Below, piece by piece: positions 40,232 through 49,347 of a stretch of DNA of 64,000 nucleotides. Position 1 is the stretch's first letter. Each line of letters starts with the position of its first letter. The stretch lies in contig CAYRNY010000017.1 of the NCBI GenBank assembly GCA_964425755.1, forward strand, positions 1 to 64,000. Reading direction: 5' to 3'. Made by a program: the position numbers and the translations under genes. Source of the DNA: CAYRNY01 sp964425755 (GTDB lineage: Bacteria; Chloroflexota; Anaerolineae; Aggregatilineales; Aggregatilineaceae). Below the pieces are notes generated by a model, which saw only the letters and a program-made list of their open reading frames with translations, ran no database searches and was not told the origin of the DNA.

Positions 40232-42631
40232 ATGATGCAGAGCTTACGGAAACCCGGTCTGTTTGTGGTTATGGTCGTGCTGGCTGTCGCGCTGGCGTTC
40301 GGGGCCAGCGCGGGGATGCGCGGGTGGGATGCTGAGGCCGCCGCGTTACCTGCCAGCTCCTGGTGGTTAGTGGTGCATGACCAGTGCGATGATACCCTGC
40401 ACTGGATCAACGACGCGGGCGAGTTCGCCGCGATCCCGCGCCCACAGTTACCGGGTGAAGCACCCGGCGCGGCGTGCAGCTATAAGGCCCTGCACATCTC
40501 GCAGGACGGGCGCTACATGGTTCTGGCTGCGCCGCTGACCAGCGGGCGTAACGGCATCGGGTTCTACGATTTGCAGGCCGGGACCTGGCTGCAAGTGCAC
40601 CAGGCACAGCCGGACGAACAGGTCTATCTGGGGGCGCGCTATTCTTCCGACGCCGCCAACCGGATCGCCATCGGATTGGCCAACGCTGCCAGCGCGGCAC
40701 GAGCCTGGCGCGTGATCGTGTTCGACCTCACTTCCGGCGATGCGTTGGATGTCCTGCGCAGCGACGGGGCGGAGATCGCCGGTTTCGTGGGCGGGGAATT
40801 CCTGGCGATGGCGGATGTGTACCCGCATGTGGCGGTGGTGTCCGACGACCCGATCGGTGGCGGCTACCGCGTGGATGTGCGCTTCGACCCGCTGGACGGG
40901 ACCGGCGATCCCCTGGGGGCTGTCGCGTGGTATCCGGGCGGCGCGCCCGGTGTCACGCAAGAGTTGATCAGCAGCCCGTACGCAGCGCCGGATAGCGATC
41001 TTTTGCCGGATCGCCGCGCGATCTACGCGTATAACGAGCCGGCATTCCCCGCCGGGCCGCCGGTCGGCACCGCGCCGCACATCATCGACTCGAACGCGGT
41101 TGGCTTGTTGCAGCCTACTGGTCCTGACGATATCGATCCTGACCTGACCGTGTACTTCGCGGACGGCGTGCACACGATCTACGGGCCGCAGTGGGCAGCG
41201 GACGGCGAGGTCGCGTTGTTCCGGCTGCATGACGGGACGGAAGAACGCGTGCACTGGGTGCGCATTGGCACGGCGGTGCTGGTCCCGATGGGCCAGCCCA
41301 TCGCGCAGATTCTCGGCGTGCCGATTGGGTTCGTCTACAGCACGGGCGACGGCATCTATTTCCAGGATGTTAGTGCCCCCGACCCGACCGGACCGGTGTT
41401 CACCGACCCGATGATCAGCGGCAGCATGGCGTTCGTGTGGGCGACTGCGTTCGGCGATCCGGCGCTGGCACTGGATCAGCCTGCCGAACCGTTGGTGCCG
41501 CTGCCCGAAGACCCGATCGCGACCATCACGCCACTGCCAGCAACGCCGCCCCCGTCCACCGGGCAGCCGGACCTGTTCGTGAGCGAGTTCGCGCTGGACC
41601 CGGCGACGCCGGTTCAAGGGCAGCCGGTGCAGGTGCGCGTAGGGGTGTATAACCAGGGCGATGCTGCTGCAAGCGGCACGTTCCGCGTCGAGTGGTATCC
41701 CGGCGAGGGGTACGCGTCGCCAGCGTGTGACTGGACGATTGACGGATTGGTTGCCGTCGGCGGGCGCATCCTGACCTGCACCTACGCGGGGTATCCAAGC
41801 CCGTACAGTTCGATCAACACGCTGGTGAAGGTCGACCCGACCAACACGGTCGCGGAGAGCAACGAGGGCAACAACACCTACACGCAGGCGATCAGTGTCA
41901 CGTCACCCGCACCTGCCGCGCAGCCGGACCTGTTCGTGAGCGAGTTCGCGCTGGACCCGGCGACGCCGGTCAAGGGGCAGCCGGTGCAGGTGCGCGTGGG
42001 GGTGTATAACCAGGGCAGCGCGGCGGTGTCGGGCACGCCCTTCCGCATTGAGTGGTATCCCGGCGAGAACTACGGCGCGCCCGGCTGCGACTGGACGCTG
42101 GACAGCATGAGCGCGGGCGGCGGGCGCATCCTGACCTGCACCTACGCAGGATATCCAAGCCCGTACAGTTCGATCAACACGCTGGTGAAAGTCGACCCGA
42201 CCAACACGGTCGCGGAGAGCAACGAGGGCAACAACACCTACACGCAGGCGATCAGTGTCACGTCACCCGCACCTGCCGCGCAGCCGGACCTGTTCGTGAG
42301 CGAGTTCGCGCTGGACCCGGCGACGCCGGTCAAGGGGCAGCCGGTGCAGGTGCGCGTGGGGGTGTATAACCAGGGCAGCGCGGCGGTGTCGGGCACGCCC
42401 TTCCGCATTGAGTGGTATCCCGGCGAGAACTACGGCGCGCCCGGCTGCGACTGGACGCTGGACAGCATGAGCGCGGGCGGCGGGCGCATCCTGACCTGCA
42501 CCTACGCAGGATATCCAAGCCCGTACAGTTCGATCAACACGCTGGTGAAAGTCGACCCGACCAACACGGTCGCGGAGAGCAACGAGGGCAACAACGACTA
42601 CCGCCAGGCGATCAGCGTTTCATCGCCGTAG
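40232..42631 (+). CDS. secreted protein with three CARDB repeats
   Basis: A 799-residue exported protein. The signal peptide covers about residues 1-36 (hydrophobic core VVMVVLAVALAFGASA). The N-terminal 400 residues look like a beta-propeller or WD-type fold (CSYKALHISQDGRYMVLAAP and similar). A Pro/Thr-rich hinge follows (TPLPATPPPSTGQ). The rest is three 120-residue CARDB (cell adhesion-related Ig-like) domains, each starting QPDLFVSEFALDPATPV and ending EGNNTYTQAISV, with one Cys pair per domain. Repeats 2 and 3 are identical in DNA for over 400 bases. GAGGAG lies 8 bases before ATG 40232; earlier in-frame codons lack a site. A surface adhesin role is inferred. A long palindrome terminates it. 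Confidence 0.92.
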   Translation: MMQSLRKPGLFVVMVVLAVALAFGASAGMRGWDAEAAALPASSWWLVVHDQCDDTLHWINDAGEFAAIPRPQLPGEAPGAACSYKALHISQDGRYMVLAAPLTSGRNGIGFYDLQAGTWLQVHQAQPDEQVYLGARYSSDAANRIAIGLANAASAARAWRVIVFDLTSGDALDVLRSDGAEIAGFVGGEFLAMADVYPHVAVVSDDPIGGGYRVDVRFDPLDGTGDPLGAVAWYPGGAPGVTQELISSPYAAPDSDLLPDRRAIYAYNEPAFPAGPPVGTAPHIIDSNAVGLLQPTGPDDIDPDLTVYFADGVHTIYGPQWAADGEVALFRLHDGTEERVHWVRIGTAVLVPMGQPIAQILGVPIGFVYSTGDGIYFQDVSAPDPTGPVFTDPMISGSMAFVWATAFGDPALALDQPAEPLVPLPEDPIATITPLPATPPPSTGQPDLFVSEFALDPATPVQGQPVQVRVGVYNQGDAAASGTFRVEWYPGEGYASPACDWTIDGLVAVGGRILTCTYAGYPSPYSSINTLVKVDPTNTVAESNEGNNTYTQAISVTSPAPAAQPDLFVSEFALDPATPVKGQPVQVRVGVYNQGSAAVSGTPFRIEWYPGENYGAPGCDWTLDSMSAGGGRILTCTYAGYPSPYSSINTLVKVDPTNTVAESNEGNNTYTQAISVTSPAPAAQPDLFVSEFALDPATPVKGQPVQVRVGVYNQGSAAVSGTPFRIEWYPGENYGAPGCDWTLDSMSAGGGRILTCTYAGYPSPYSSINTLVKVDPTNTVAESNEGNNDYRQAISVSSP
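41831..42595. repeat. 360-bp tandem duplication inside the CARDB gene
   Basis: 41831-42235 and 42191-42595 are identical base for base at a period of 360, overlapping by 45 bases. This is CARDB units 2 and 3. Unit 1 (about 41566-41925) is related but has many substitutions. The exact identity points to a recent duplication or ongoing gene conversion. Confidence 0.9.
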
Positions 42632-42662
42632 CACATCGCAGCAACCGCAACGGCCAATCACC

Positions 42663-42694
42663 CCGGCAGGGACTCGCGCGCGAGTCCCTGCCGG
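42663..42694. terminator. perfect 32-base palindrome between convergent genes
   Basis: 16-bp arms (42663-42678 and 42679-42694) with a GCGC centre, between the convergent CARDB and HMG-CoA reductase genes. It probably stops transcription from both sides, though there is no T run. Confidence 0.7.
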
Positions 42695-42705
42695 TCGTGT
42701 GTGGG

Positions 42706-44013
42706 CTACGCGCCGCGCAGCTCGCGCAGCAGTTCCCCGGCGCGCGTGGTGGTGATCTGGCCTTCCGCGACCATGCGTGCCGCGATCTGTGTGACCTCGT
42801 CGCCCTGCGCCCCGGCAGCGACCGCCATCTGCTTGGCGTGCAGGCTCATGTGCCCGCGCTGGATGCCTTCCGTCGCCAACGCGCGGATCGCGGCGAGGTT
42901 CTGCGCCAGCCCGACCGCCGCCATGATCCGCGCCAGGTCGCGCGCGGACTGGATGCCCAGCAGCTTGAGCGCGGCCCGCGCCGCCGGGTGCACGCGCGTC
43001 GCGCCGCCGACGATGCCCACCGCCAGCGGTAGCTCGATGCTGCCGCGCAGGTTCCCATCGTCGTCTTGCCACCACGCGGTGAGCGACGTATAGCGTCCCT
43101 CGCGGGCGGCGTAAGCGTGCGCCCCGGCCTCGATGGCGCGCCAGTCCTGGCCGGTGGCGAGCGCGACTGCGTCGATGCCGTTTAGCACGCCTTTGTTGTG
43201 CGTCACAGCGCGGTACGGGTCGCTCTGTGCGAAGACCGCCGCTTCGACGATGCCGCGCACCACGTCCGGGCCGGACAGGTTACCGGTCGCCAGCGCGTCC
43301 GCCGGGACCGTGCAGGCGGCGCGGGCCTTACGCCGGTCGGCGAGGTTGCTCAGGATGCGCAGGTTGACACGCCCGCCGGTCAGCGCTTCGACGCGCGGCG
43401 CGATCTGCTCGCAGGCGGTGTTGATCGCGTTCGCGCCCATCGCGTCGCGCACGTCGAACAGCAGGTGCAGCACCAGCATCGGCCCGGCGGGCGTTTCGGG
43501 GAAGGGGCGCAGCTCGATGTCGCGCGCGCCGCCGCCCAGCTCGACCAGCACGCGGTCGCAGCAGTTCGCCGCTTCGAGCAGTTCCGCGCGTGCGGCCCAG
43601 ACGCGCCCCGCAGCGGCATAGACGTTGTCGACATCGAGCACCTGGAGCTGCCCGATCATCACCGGGTCGTCGGCGCTGGTGACGAACCCGTCGCCCGCGC
43701 GTGCCAGCTTCGCCGCGTAACTCGCGCCCGCCACGATGCTCGGCTCCTCGACGACCATCGGGATCAGGCGGTCCACACCGTCGATCAGGAAATTGGTGGC
43801 GATGCCCAGCGGCAGCGCGTAGACGCCGATCACGTTTTCGATCATGTGCTCGGCCTGGTCCGGGGTCAGGCCGCTGCTGCCGGACAGCGCCGCCAGTTCG
43901 TCCGCGCTGAGGCCGGCCCACTGCGCGACCGCCGCGGCACGCGCGTCCCGGCTCTGGTTGTAGAATCCCGGCAGCCGCGACGTGGGGCGCGGGGTGTGGT
44001 CGGTGTTGGGCAT
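42706..44013 (-). CDS. hydroxymethylglutaryl-CoA reductase, class II
   Basis: A 435-residue HMG-CoA reductase that forms mevalonate from HMG-CoA. The class II pattern is clear: catalytic Glu59 in ENVIG, cofactor motif DAMGAN (190-195), Lys274 in THNKGVLNGID, Asp290 in TGQDWRAIEAGAHA, and the late His388 in GHMSLHA, all four catalytic residues being present. GTGAGGA lies before the ATG. Class II enzymes occur in bacteria and some archaea and may run in either direction; with HMG-CoA synthase in the same region a biosynthetic role is more likely. It stands alone, 8 kb from the synthase. Confidence 0.95.
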   Translation of the reverse strand: MPNTDHTPRPTSRLPGFYNQSRDARAAAVAQWAGLSADELAALSGSSGLTPDQAEHMIENVIGVYALPLGIATNFLIDGVDRLIPMVVEEPSIVAGASYAAKLARAGDGFVTSADDPVMIGQLQVLDVDNVYAAAGRVWAARAELLEAANCCDRVLVELGGGARDIELRPFPETPAGPMLVLHLLFDVRDAMGANAINTACEQIAPRVEALTGGRVNLRILSNLADRRKARAACTVPADALATGNLSGPDVVRGIVEAAVFAQSDPYRAVTHNKGVLNGIDAVALATGQDWRAIEAGAHAYAAREGRYTSLTAWWQDDDGNLRGSIELPLAVGIVGGATRVHPAARAALKLLGIQSARDLARIMAAVGLAQNLAAIRALATEGIQRGHMSLHAKQMAVAAGAQGDEVTQIAARMVAEGQITTTRAGELLRELRGA

Positions 44014-44274
44014 GCTATATCCTCACTTTTTGATAGGCGACCGGCTTGGATGGCGTATCTTAAGCATTAATTTCATGCGTCTCCACAATGTAGCGACAAC
44101 TATAAATTAACTTCAATACTTTTTTGATTCGTGTTTAATTCAGGCTTGATACAATGCGATCAAGGTCAGACTCCAGATCGCTGCTCGTCCCGTCCGCACC
44201 GTCACGGCAAGGGGCCAACCGGGTTTCAGCCGCCCACCGTGACCGGTTATTTGCCAACAGGCAGGAGTTTTGCC

Positions 44275-44739
44275 GTGACCGGCACCCTTCACGCCACGTC
44301 GATTTTTGAGCATGACAGGCCATGCCGCCCGCCGACCGCGCCGTTCACCCGCGTTGATCTCGGCCTGCCGGCCCTGGAAGCACTGGTCGCGGACCAGGAC
44401 TGCATCTGGCTGATCCGGCTGCAGGCGAACGTAGCGCCGGAGACGATGGCCGAACTCGGGGCGGCACTCCGCGCGCATCGCTGCGCCTCAGGGCGACCGC
44501 TGCAAGGTTTGCTGGTCGATGTGCGGTGCAGTCCGGGGCTGAGCGTGGTACGCCTGAGCGGATTTCTCGACAGGCTGGGCGCGCTGGATGTGCCGGTGGC
44601 GGTGTTGTTTGAAAGCGAGCTGCGCTACCAGCTCGCGCGGGTGCTCTATGGCACGCTGGCTAACAAGCGGCGCGTCGCGTATTTCACCGCGCTGCGCGAC
44701 GCTTACCGCCACCTGGCGCGCGACATCCCGCCGTGCTAG
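44275..44739 (+). CDS. SpoIIAA/STAS-like small protein
   Basis: A 154-residue soluble protein. The start is GTG 44275, with AGGAG 7 bases upstream; the longer upstream frame is not supported. The C-terminal 110 residues show strands and helices in SpoIIAA-like order: CIWLIRLQANVAPETMAELG, LLVDVRCSPGLS, VPVAVLFESELRYQLARVL and VAYFTALRDAYRHLA. The pattern parallels the proteins at 24394 and 56397. An AT-rich patch at 44090-44130 upstream may hold the promoter. It ends 10 bases from the convergent transporter gene. Confidence 0.7.
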   Translation: MTGTLHATSIFEHDRPCRPPTAPFTRVDLGLPALEALVADQDCIWLIRLQANVAPETMAELGAALRAHRCASGRPLQGLLVDVRCSPGLSVVRLSGFLDRLGALDVPVAVLFESELRYQLARVLYGTLANKRRVAYFTALRDAYRHLARDIPPC

Positions 44740-44749
44740 ACCGGCGCGA

Positions 44750-46108
44750 TCATGCAGGCGTCTGCCGGTCACTGCCGATCAACGAACGTAATAATGCCAG
44801 CCCCTGGGCCACCGTCAGCACCAGCAGCGCGAGCCACACGGCCTGTTGGTTACGCGCGGTCTGCTCCAGCGCGGGCGATACCGGCGTGATGATCTCCACG
44901 ATTTCCCCATCTTGGTGTGCAAACAGGTCGCGGCCTTCGGCTTGCAGGCGGGCGGCCTCGCCGGGCGTCAGTTCTTCCGGGCGGTACACGTCCGCCGTGA
45001 CGCTGTGGTACGTCGTGCCGTCGGGCCGGACGCCGGACTCGATCGTCGCGGGGCGCGCGTTGAGGATATCGAAGACGTAAATCTCGCGCACCAGCACCAT
45101 CACCACGATCGCCAGCGGCAGCGCCAGCAACACGCCCATAAACCCGAACAACGCCGCGCCGATGATCTGCGCGATCAGGATGCTGGCCGCCGGGATCGAT
45201 ATCTGGCGCGCCATGATGCGCGGCATGATCACGTTGCTCTGGATCTGCTGCGTGACCAGGTAGGCCAGGATCGTGAACGGCACCAGCACCGGGTCCTCAG
45301 CCAGCGCGATGATCACGGCGGGGATCACGGCGATGATCGAGCCGAAATTGGGCACGAACTCCATCAGCCCGCTCAGCACGCCGAGCGCGGGTGCGTTTGG
45401 CAGGCCCAGGATCATGCCGGTGACGAGCGTGATCAGGACGCCGCTGATGGTCATCGAGATCAACTGCCCGACGAACCAGCGCCGCAGCAACACGCCCAAC
45501 GTCTCGAAAATCTCCAGCGCGCGCGGGCGATAGCTGCGCGGGACCAGCGTCAGCAGCCCTTCGAGGTAGTTCACCGGGTCGGCGATGAAGAAGACCGCGA
45601 TGAACAGCAGGAACACGATGTTCGTGATGACGCCGCCGATGCCGCCCAGGAACGGGAAAATGCTACGCGACAGGTTGCCCACCTGCTCGATCAGGAAGTC
45701 GGAGATGTCGCCTTCGGTGATGTGGTCCCAGTCGATCGCAGGCAGCCAGTCATGGTCGGTTTGCAGGTCATCGTAGCGCGATCGTGCGTCGTCAATGAAG
45801 CCCGGCAGCGCATCGGCCAGCTCACCGACCTGCAAGGCGATCGTCGGGACCACCAGCAGCACCAACAGCCCCAGCAGCGTGAGCGTGGTCACCATCGTGA
45901 CCGCAATGCTCAGGCCGCGTTGGAGGCCGATACGCGTGAGCCACGTGACCGGGATTTGCAGTACGATGGCGATGATGATCGCCAGGAACGTCATCAGCGC
46001 GATATCACGCAGTTCCCACAGCGCCAGGAACAGCGTGCCCAGCAGCAGCGCGACCAGGATACGCAGCGTCCATTGTCCGAGCGACAGGTGCGGTGAGGCG
46101 GCTTGCAT
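44750..46108 (-). CDS. AI-2E family transporter
   Basis: A 452-residue membrane protein of the AI-2E (PerM/TqsA-like) family, with about 8 transmembrane helices. The N-terminal pair with ALMTFLAIIIAIVLQIPVTWLTR, the hydrophilic middle domain (about 100-150), then the conserved region GVLSGLMEFVPNFGSIIAVIPAVIIAL near residue 270 are typical. The C-terminal 100 residues form a long polar insertion followed by an extra helix, which is more than most members carry. Start ATG 46108 has AAAGGAG 11 bases upstream. Substrate unknown; the family exports varied solutes. A small membrane protein gene lies 45 bases upstream in the same direction. Confidence 0.9.
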   Translation of the reverse strand: MQAASPHLSLGQWTLRILVALLLGTLFLALWELRDIALMTFLAIIIAIVLQIPVTWLTRIGLQRGLSIAVTMVTTLTLLGLLVLLVVPTIALQVGELADALPGFIDDARSRYDDLQTDHDWLPAIDWDHITEGDISDFLIEQVGNLSRSIFPFLGGIGGVITNIVFLLFIAVFFIADPVNYLEGLLTLVPRSYRPRALEIFETLGVLLRRWFVGQLISMTISGVLITLVTGMILGLPNAPALGVLSGLMEFVPNFGSIIAVIPAVIIALAEDPVLVPFTILAYLVTQQIQSNVIMPRIMARQISIPAASILIAQIIGAALFGFMGVLLALPLAIVVMVLVREIYVFDILNARPATIESGVRPDGTTYHSVTADVYRPEELTPGEAARLQAEGRDLFAHQDGEIVEIITPVSPALEQTARNQQAVWLALLVLTVAQGLALLRSLIGSDRQTPA

Positions 46109-46153
46109 GGTGGTGCGGTCTCCTTTTGCCGGCACGAGGATGGACAGGGCGCG

Positions 46154-46366
46154 CTAGATGGCGATCTTGTCCATCACCAGCAGCAAGAAAAAGCCGCCCA
46201 GCGTCGTAAGCAGGAAGCACCCGATCGAGACGAACATCCGCTCAACTGCCGTCATGCCGAACAGGGTGTCGCTCTGCACGTCGGTAGCGAGCAGTTCTTC
46301 GTAGCGTTCCTGAATCTCTTGTTCTTCGAGCGCTTTCTGGCGCAGTTCTTCCAGATCACCGGCCAT
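46154..46366 (-). CDS. small membrane protein with coiled-coil N-terminus
   Basis: A 70-residue protein: about 30 residues of charged heptad-like helix (LEELRQKALEEQEIQERYEELL), then one transmembrane helix (MFVSIGCFLLTTLGGFFLLLVM). GGGAGG lies 6 bases before the ATG. It precedes the AI-2E transporter gene in the same orientation and may be a small accessory subunit, by position only. Confidence 0.75.
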   Translation of the reverse strand: MAGDLEELRQKALEEQEIQERYEELLATDVQSDTLFGMTAVERMFVSIGCFLLTTLGGFFLLLVMDKIAI

Positions 46367-46459
46367 GTGATTACCTCCCGGATGCAGCCTGTGTCGGTAT
46401 GTGGGTGCTGATTCTATCGCTTAGCATACTTTGGACTCATAGAGTGCGCAATAGCGGCG

Positions 46460-47500
46460 TCAGCCCTCGCTCACCTGCAAGACGAGCTTGCCGAAGTGGT
46501 CGCCGGATTCCATTGCGCGGTGCGCGTCCTGGACCTGTTCCAGCGGGTAGGTCCGGTCGATGACGGCACGCAGCGCCCCTTTGAAGAGCAGGCGCATCAC
46601 GGCGACGTAATCCTCGTGCGGCCCCATCGTGCTGCCGATCAGCGACAGGTGCTTGCCGAACATGTAGCGGTTGTCGAGCGTGACTTCCGGGCCGCTGGTG
46701 TTGCCGACGGTCAGGATCCGGCCCCCGCGTGCCGCCGCGCGCAGGCTGTGCGGGAAGGTCGCCGCGCCGACGTTGTCCACCACCACGTCCACGCCGCGTT
46801 TGGCAGTGAGCTGGTAGATCGCGCGCGACCAGCCGCCCTCGACATCGCGGCGCACGCCAGCATCCGCGCCGAGCGCTTTAGCCTTTTCGAGCTTTTCATC
46901 CGTGCTGCCGACCACGTAAACCGTGCAACCGGCGAGCTTGGCGATCTGGATGCTGGCGGTGTTCACGCCGCCGCCCGCGCCGACGACCAGCACGCTCTCG
47001 CCGGCCCGCAGCCTGCCGCGTGTGATCAGGCTGTGCCACGCGGTGACGAACACCAGCGAGGCGGCTGCCGCTTCGGCGTGCGAGACGTGATCGGGCAGGT
47101 GTAGCAGGTTCCGCGCGGGGACGCAGATGAATTCGGCGTTGGTGCCGCTGGTGTGCTCGCCGAGCAGTTGGAAGCGCGGCAGCTTCTTGTCCGGCATCTC
47201 GCGCACCGGTTGCCCGCCCCATTCGATCGTGGGATCGAGCGCCACGCGGTCGCCCACGCGCCACCCGCTGACACCGTCACCCAGCGCGTCGATCACGCCG
47301 GAGGCGTCCGCGCCGGGGATGTGCGGGTAGTCGAGCTTGATGTCGGGCCAGCCGTTGCGCACCCAGATATCGAGGTAGTTCAGCGCCGCCGCGACGACGC
47401 GCACGCGCACCTCGCCGGGGCCGGGATCGGGAACGGGGTGGTCGGTCACGAGTTCGAGCGTTTCGGCGGGACCGTGCTCGCGGAGTAAGACTGCGCGCAT
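46460..47500 (-). CDS. zinc-free medium-chain dehydrogenase/reductase (quinone oxidoreductase-like)
   Basis: A 346-residue MDR-superfamily oxidoreductase. The GroES-like N-terminus (MRAVLLREHGPAETLELV, PGPGEVRVRV, HIPGADASGVIDALGDGV) precedes a Rossmann domain with VLVVGAGGGVNTASIQIAKLAGCTVYVVGST. The catalytic-zinc cysteine is replaced in LNYLDIW, so it belongs to the zinc-independent quinone-oxidoreductase or enoyl-reductase-like branch. The start ATG 47500 has AAAGGAG at good spacing; a frame reaching further upstream is not used. It lies just downstream of the thioesterase gene on the same strand. Substrate unknown. Confidence 0.9.
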   Translation of the reverse strand: MRAVLLREHGPAETLELVTDHPVPDPGPGEVRVRVVAAALNYLDIWVRNGWPDIKLDYPHIPGADASGVIDALGDGVSGWRVGDRVALDPTIEWGGQPVREMPDKKLPRFQLLGEHTSGTNAEFICVPARNLLHLPDHVSHAEAAAASLVFVTAWHSLITRGRLRAGESVLVVGAGGGVNTASIQIAKLAGCTVYVVGSTDEKLEKAKALGADAGVRRDVEGGWSRAIYQLTAKRGVDVVVDNVGAATFPHSLRAAARGGRILTVGNTSGPEVTLDNRYMFGKHLSLIGSTMGPHEDYVAVMRLLFKGALRAVIDRTYPLEQVQDAHRAMESGDHFGKLVLQVSEG

Positions 47501-47538
47501 AAGGATGCTCCTTTCGGTGCTTGCGTTCGGTTGTGGTG

Positions 47539-47991
47539 CTAATGCTTTGCCGGTGGTTCCTGGTTGTCCGTGTTCAGGTGCGGCAGCACGACAAAGGTGC
47601 CGACGCCGTGCCCGACGAGCCGGTCGTCCTCGTCGTAGAGATGCGCTTCCGCGATGTCCAGCCGCTTGCCGGATTGGATCATGCGGCCCACCGCGCGTAA
47701 GGCCTTGCGGTACACCGGCTTGAGCAGGTGCACGCTGATCTCCGACGTGGCGACCCATACCGATTCCGCGTGCGAGGCCGCCGACGTGAACCACGCCGCC
47801 GTGTCGAGCAGCGTCATGTAGACCCCGCCGTGCACGCCTTCCAACCCGTGATCCAGGCCGGGGTTGTAGGGCAGGGTGATGATCGCCTGCCGGTCATCGT
47901 TGAAGGACAGCGTCATGCCGAAGGTGCGCGCCAGCCGCGCGTTCTGGTTGAACATGACCAGCAGTTCGTTGAGACGGTCTTGGGTGGTCAC
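47539..47991 (-). CDS. hotdog-fold thioesterase (PaaI family)
   Basis: A 150-residue hotdog-fold protein. The PaaI-type signature HGGVYMTLLDTAAWFTSAASH (about residues 55-75) and the later strand pattern SEISVHLLKPVYRKALRAVG are clear. Members hydrolyse acyl- or phenylacetyl-CoA thioesters. The start is GTG 47991, 4 bases after the stop of the upstream gene, with GGAG 10 bases before. The zinc-free dehydrogenase follows 38 bases downstream. The catalytic Asp in LLDTA is present. Substrate unknown. Confidence 0.88.
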   Translation of the reverse strand: MTTQDRLNELLVMFNQNARLARTFGMTLSFNDDRQAIITLPYNPGLDHGLEGVHGGVYMTLLDTAAWFTSAASHAESVWVATSEISVHLLKPVYRKALRAVGRMIQSGKRLDIAEAHLYDEDDRLVGHGVGTFVVLPHLNTDNQEPPAKH

Positions 47992-47995
47992 TGGC

Positions 47996-49249
47996 TCAGT
48001 TCTCCGGTACTGCTCCTGCATCCGTGGCCGTCGCCAGGAACAGCAGGTCGCGCTGGACGACCATCTCGGACCACGACAGCACATCCGTGTTCACGCGATC
48101 GGCATTGGCTGGCGTGAGCGGTGGATCGTCGACGCGCATAACGACCAGCACCACCGGAATCCCGCCCACGTCGGCTACGCCGCTGCGGTCAAGCGCCCAG
48201 TGGTCAGCGAACGAACGCTCTGACATCAGGCTCTGGTAATCCGGCATTTTGGACTCCAGCAGGCTGATCGCGCGCGCGGTATCTGCGCCCGGCGGGAACG
48301 CCAGCGCCAGCGTGAGGTACGACGCGTCGTCGGCGTGGAAGGTGGCGAACGCGACCGCGCTGAACGGCGGCAGCAGGTTGGCGGGATCGTCCAGGCCGTA
48401 CTGCTCGCGCAGCGCCTGCAACATGGCGGGCGTCGCTCGCCCGAGGACCAACACCGCCGGGTCACCGGCATATTCCAGTCCGTGCTGGATGATCACGCCG
48501 ACCAGGTCGCCGGCCCCCTCGAGCAGCGGGTCGTGCAGCGCGGCGGCGAGCGCGGCATACGCCGGATCGTCAAGCAGCGCGGGGGCATCCCCGGCGGCGG
48601 CAGCGAGTGCCTGCTCGATGGTGGCGCTGGCGCGGGCGATGATCATCTGCTGCCCGTTGAGCGCGATCCGGTTGCGCTGGCCCAACGCGCCCACCTGGGG
48701 CATGCCTTCAGGGGCGTCGGGACCCAGCGCCAGTTCGTAATCGTCCAGGATGCTGTAGAGCGTCCAGCCGGGGGCGATATCCGAGGCCGTGTAGCCGGAC
48801 TCGACCAACTGCGCGGCGATAGCATCGGGATCGGCGTTGTGCTGGAGTACGGTGAGCGTTTCCGGCGGGTGGCCCGCGGCCAGGGCGCGGTCGACCTGGA
48901 AGAAGTCGAACCCGTAGAAGGCACGCTCTTCGCTCACCAGCAGATATTGAAGTCCCAGCGCTTCGGGCGGCATGGTCTGCCGGGGCATGATCGCCATCCA
49001 GTAGGCGCGCGGGATGCGCGGAAACAGGTCGAATATGGCCCGGTTCGGCGGGCGCGGGACGCCCCAACTGGCGTGCCAACCGGCGATATCGCCGTAGGTC
49101 AGCCAGGCCCGGCTGTTCGGCGTGTCCGGTGCGTACATCAGCAGGTCTTCGAGGCGGTCAGGCGCGGGGTCTTGCGCCTGCGTGACCGGGGTCACGCTCG
49201 CGATCAACGTCACGAGCACGATCAGCGGGATAGCAAAACGCGCAGTCAT
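47996..49249 (-). CDS. secreted protein of unknown function
   Basis: A 417-residue protein with a signal peptide (hydrophobic core IPLIVLVTLIASV, cleavage near TQAQD at about residue 26). The mature part is alpha/beta with many Pro and Ala and no cysteines or recognisable catalytic motif. A YDGD-like pattern is lacking; the VDR, RVNTDV and SWSEMVV segments near the end are not informative. AAAGGGG lies before the ATG. It is upstream of the thioesterase gene with a 4-base gap, so translation may be coupled despite unrelated products. No family recognised. Confidence 0.8.
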   Translation of the reverse strand: MTARFAIPLIVLVTLIASVTPVTQAQDPAPDRLEDLLMYAPDTPNSRAWLTYGDIAGWHASWGVPRPPNRAIFDLFPRIPRAYWMAIMPRQTMPPEALGLQYLLVSEERAFYGFDFFQVDRALAAGHPPETLTVLQHNADPDAIAAQLVESGYTASDIAPGWTLYSILDDYELALGPDAPEGMPQVGALGQRNRIALNGQQMIIARASATIEQALAAAAGDAPALLDDPAYAALAAALHDPLLEGAGDLVGVIIQHGLEYAGDPAVLVLGRATPAMLQALREQYGLDDPANLLPPFSAVAFATFHADDASYLTLALAFPPGADTARAISLLESKMPDYQSLMSERSFADHWALDRSGVADVGGIPVVLVVMRVDDPPLTPANADRVNTDVLSWSEMVVQRDLLFLATATDAGAVPEN

Positions 49250-49347
49250 GAGGTCATATCCCCTTTTGCTCCGTGTATGATAGACCGATCTTGGCCCGAT
49301 CGCGTGTTTTGGGCAACTCGCGTTCTGCCCGGTGATGCTTCGATGGC

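Noticed and set aside
41831..42595. Direct repeats considered as a CRISPR array
   Set aside because: The unit is 360 bases, fully coding and without spacers. It is an internal protein-domain duplication.
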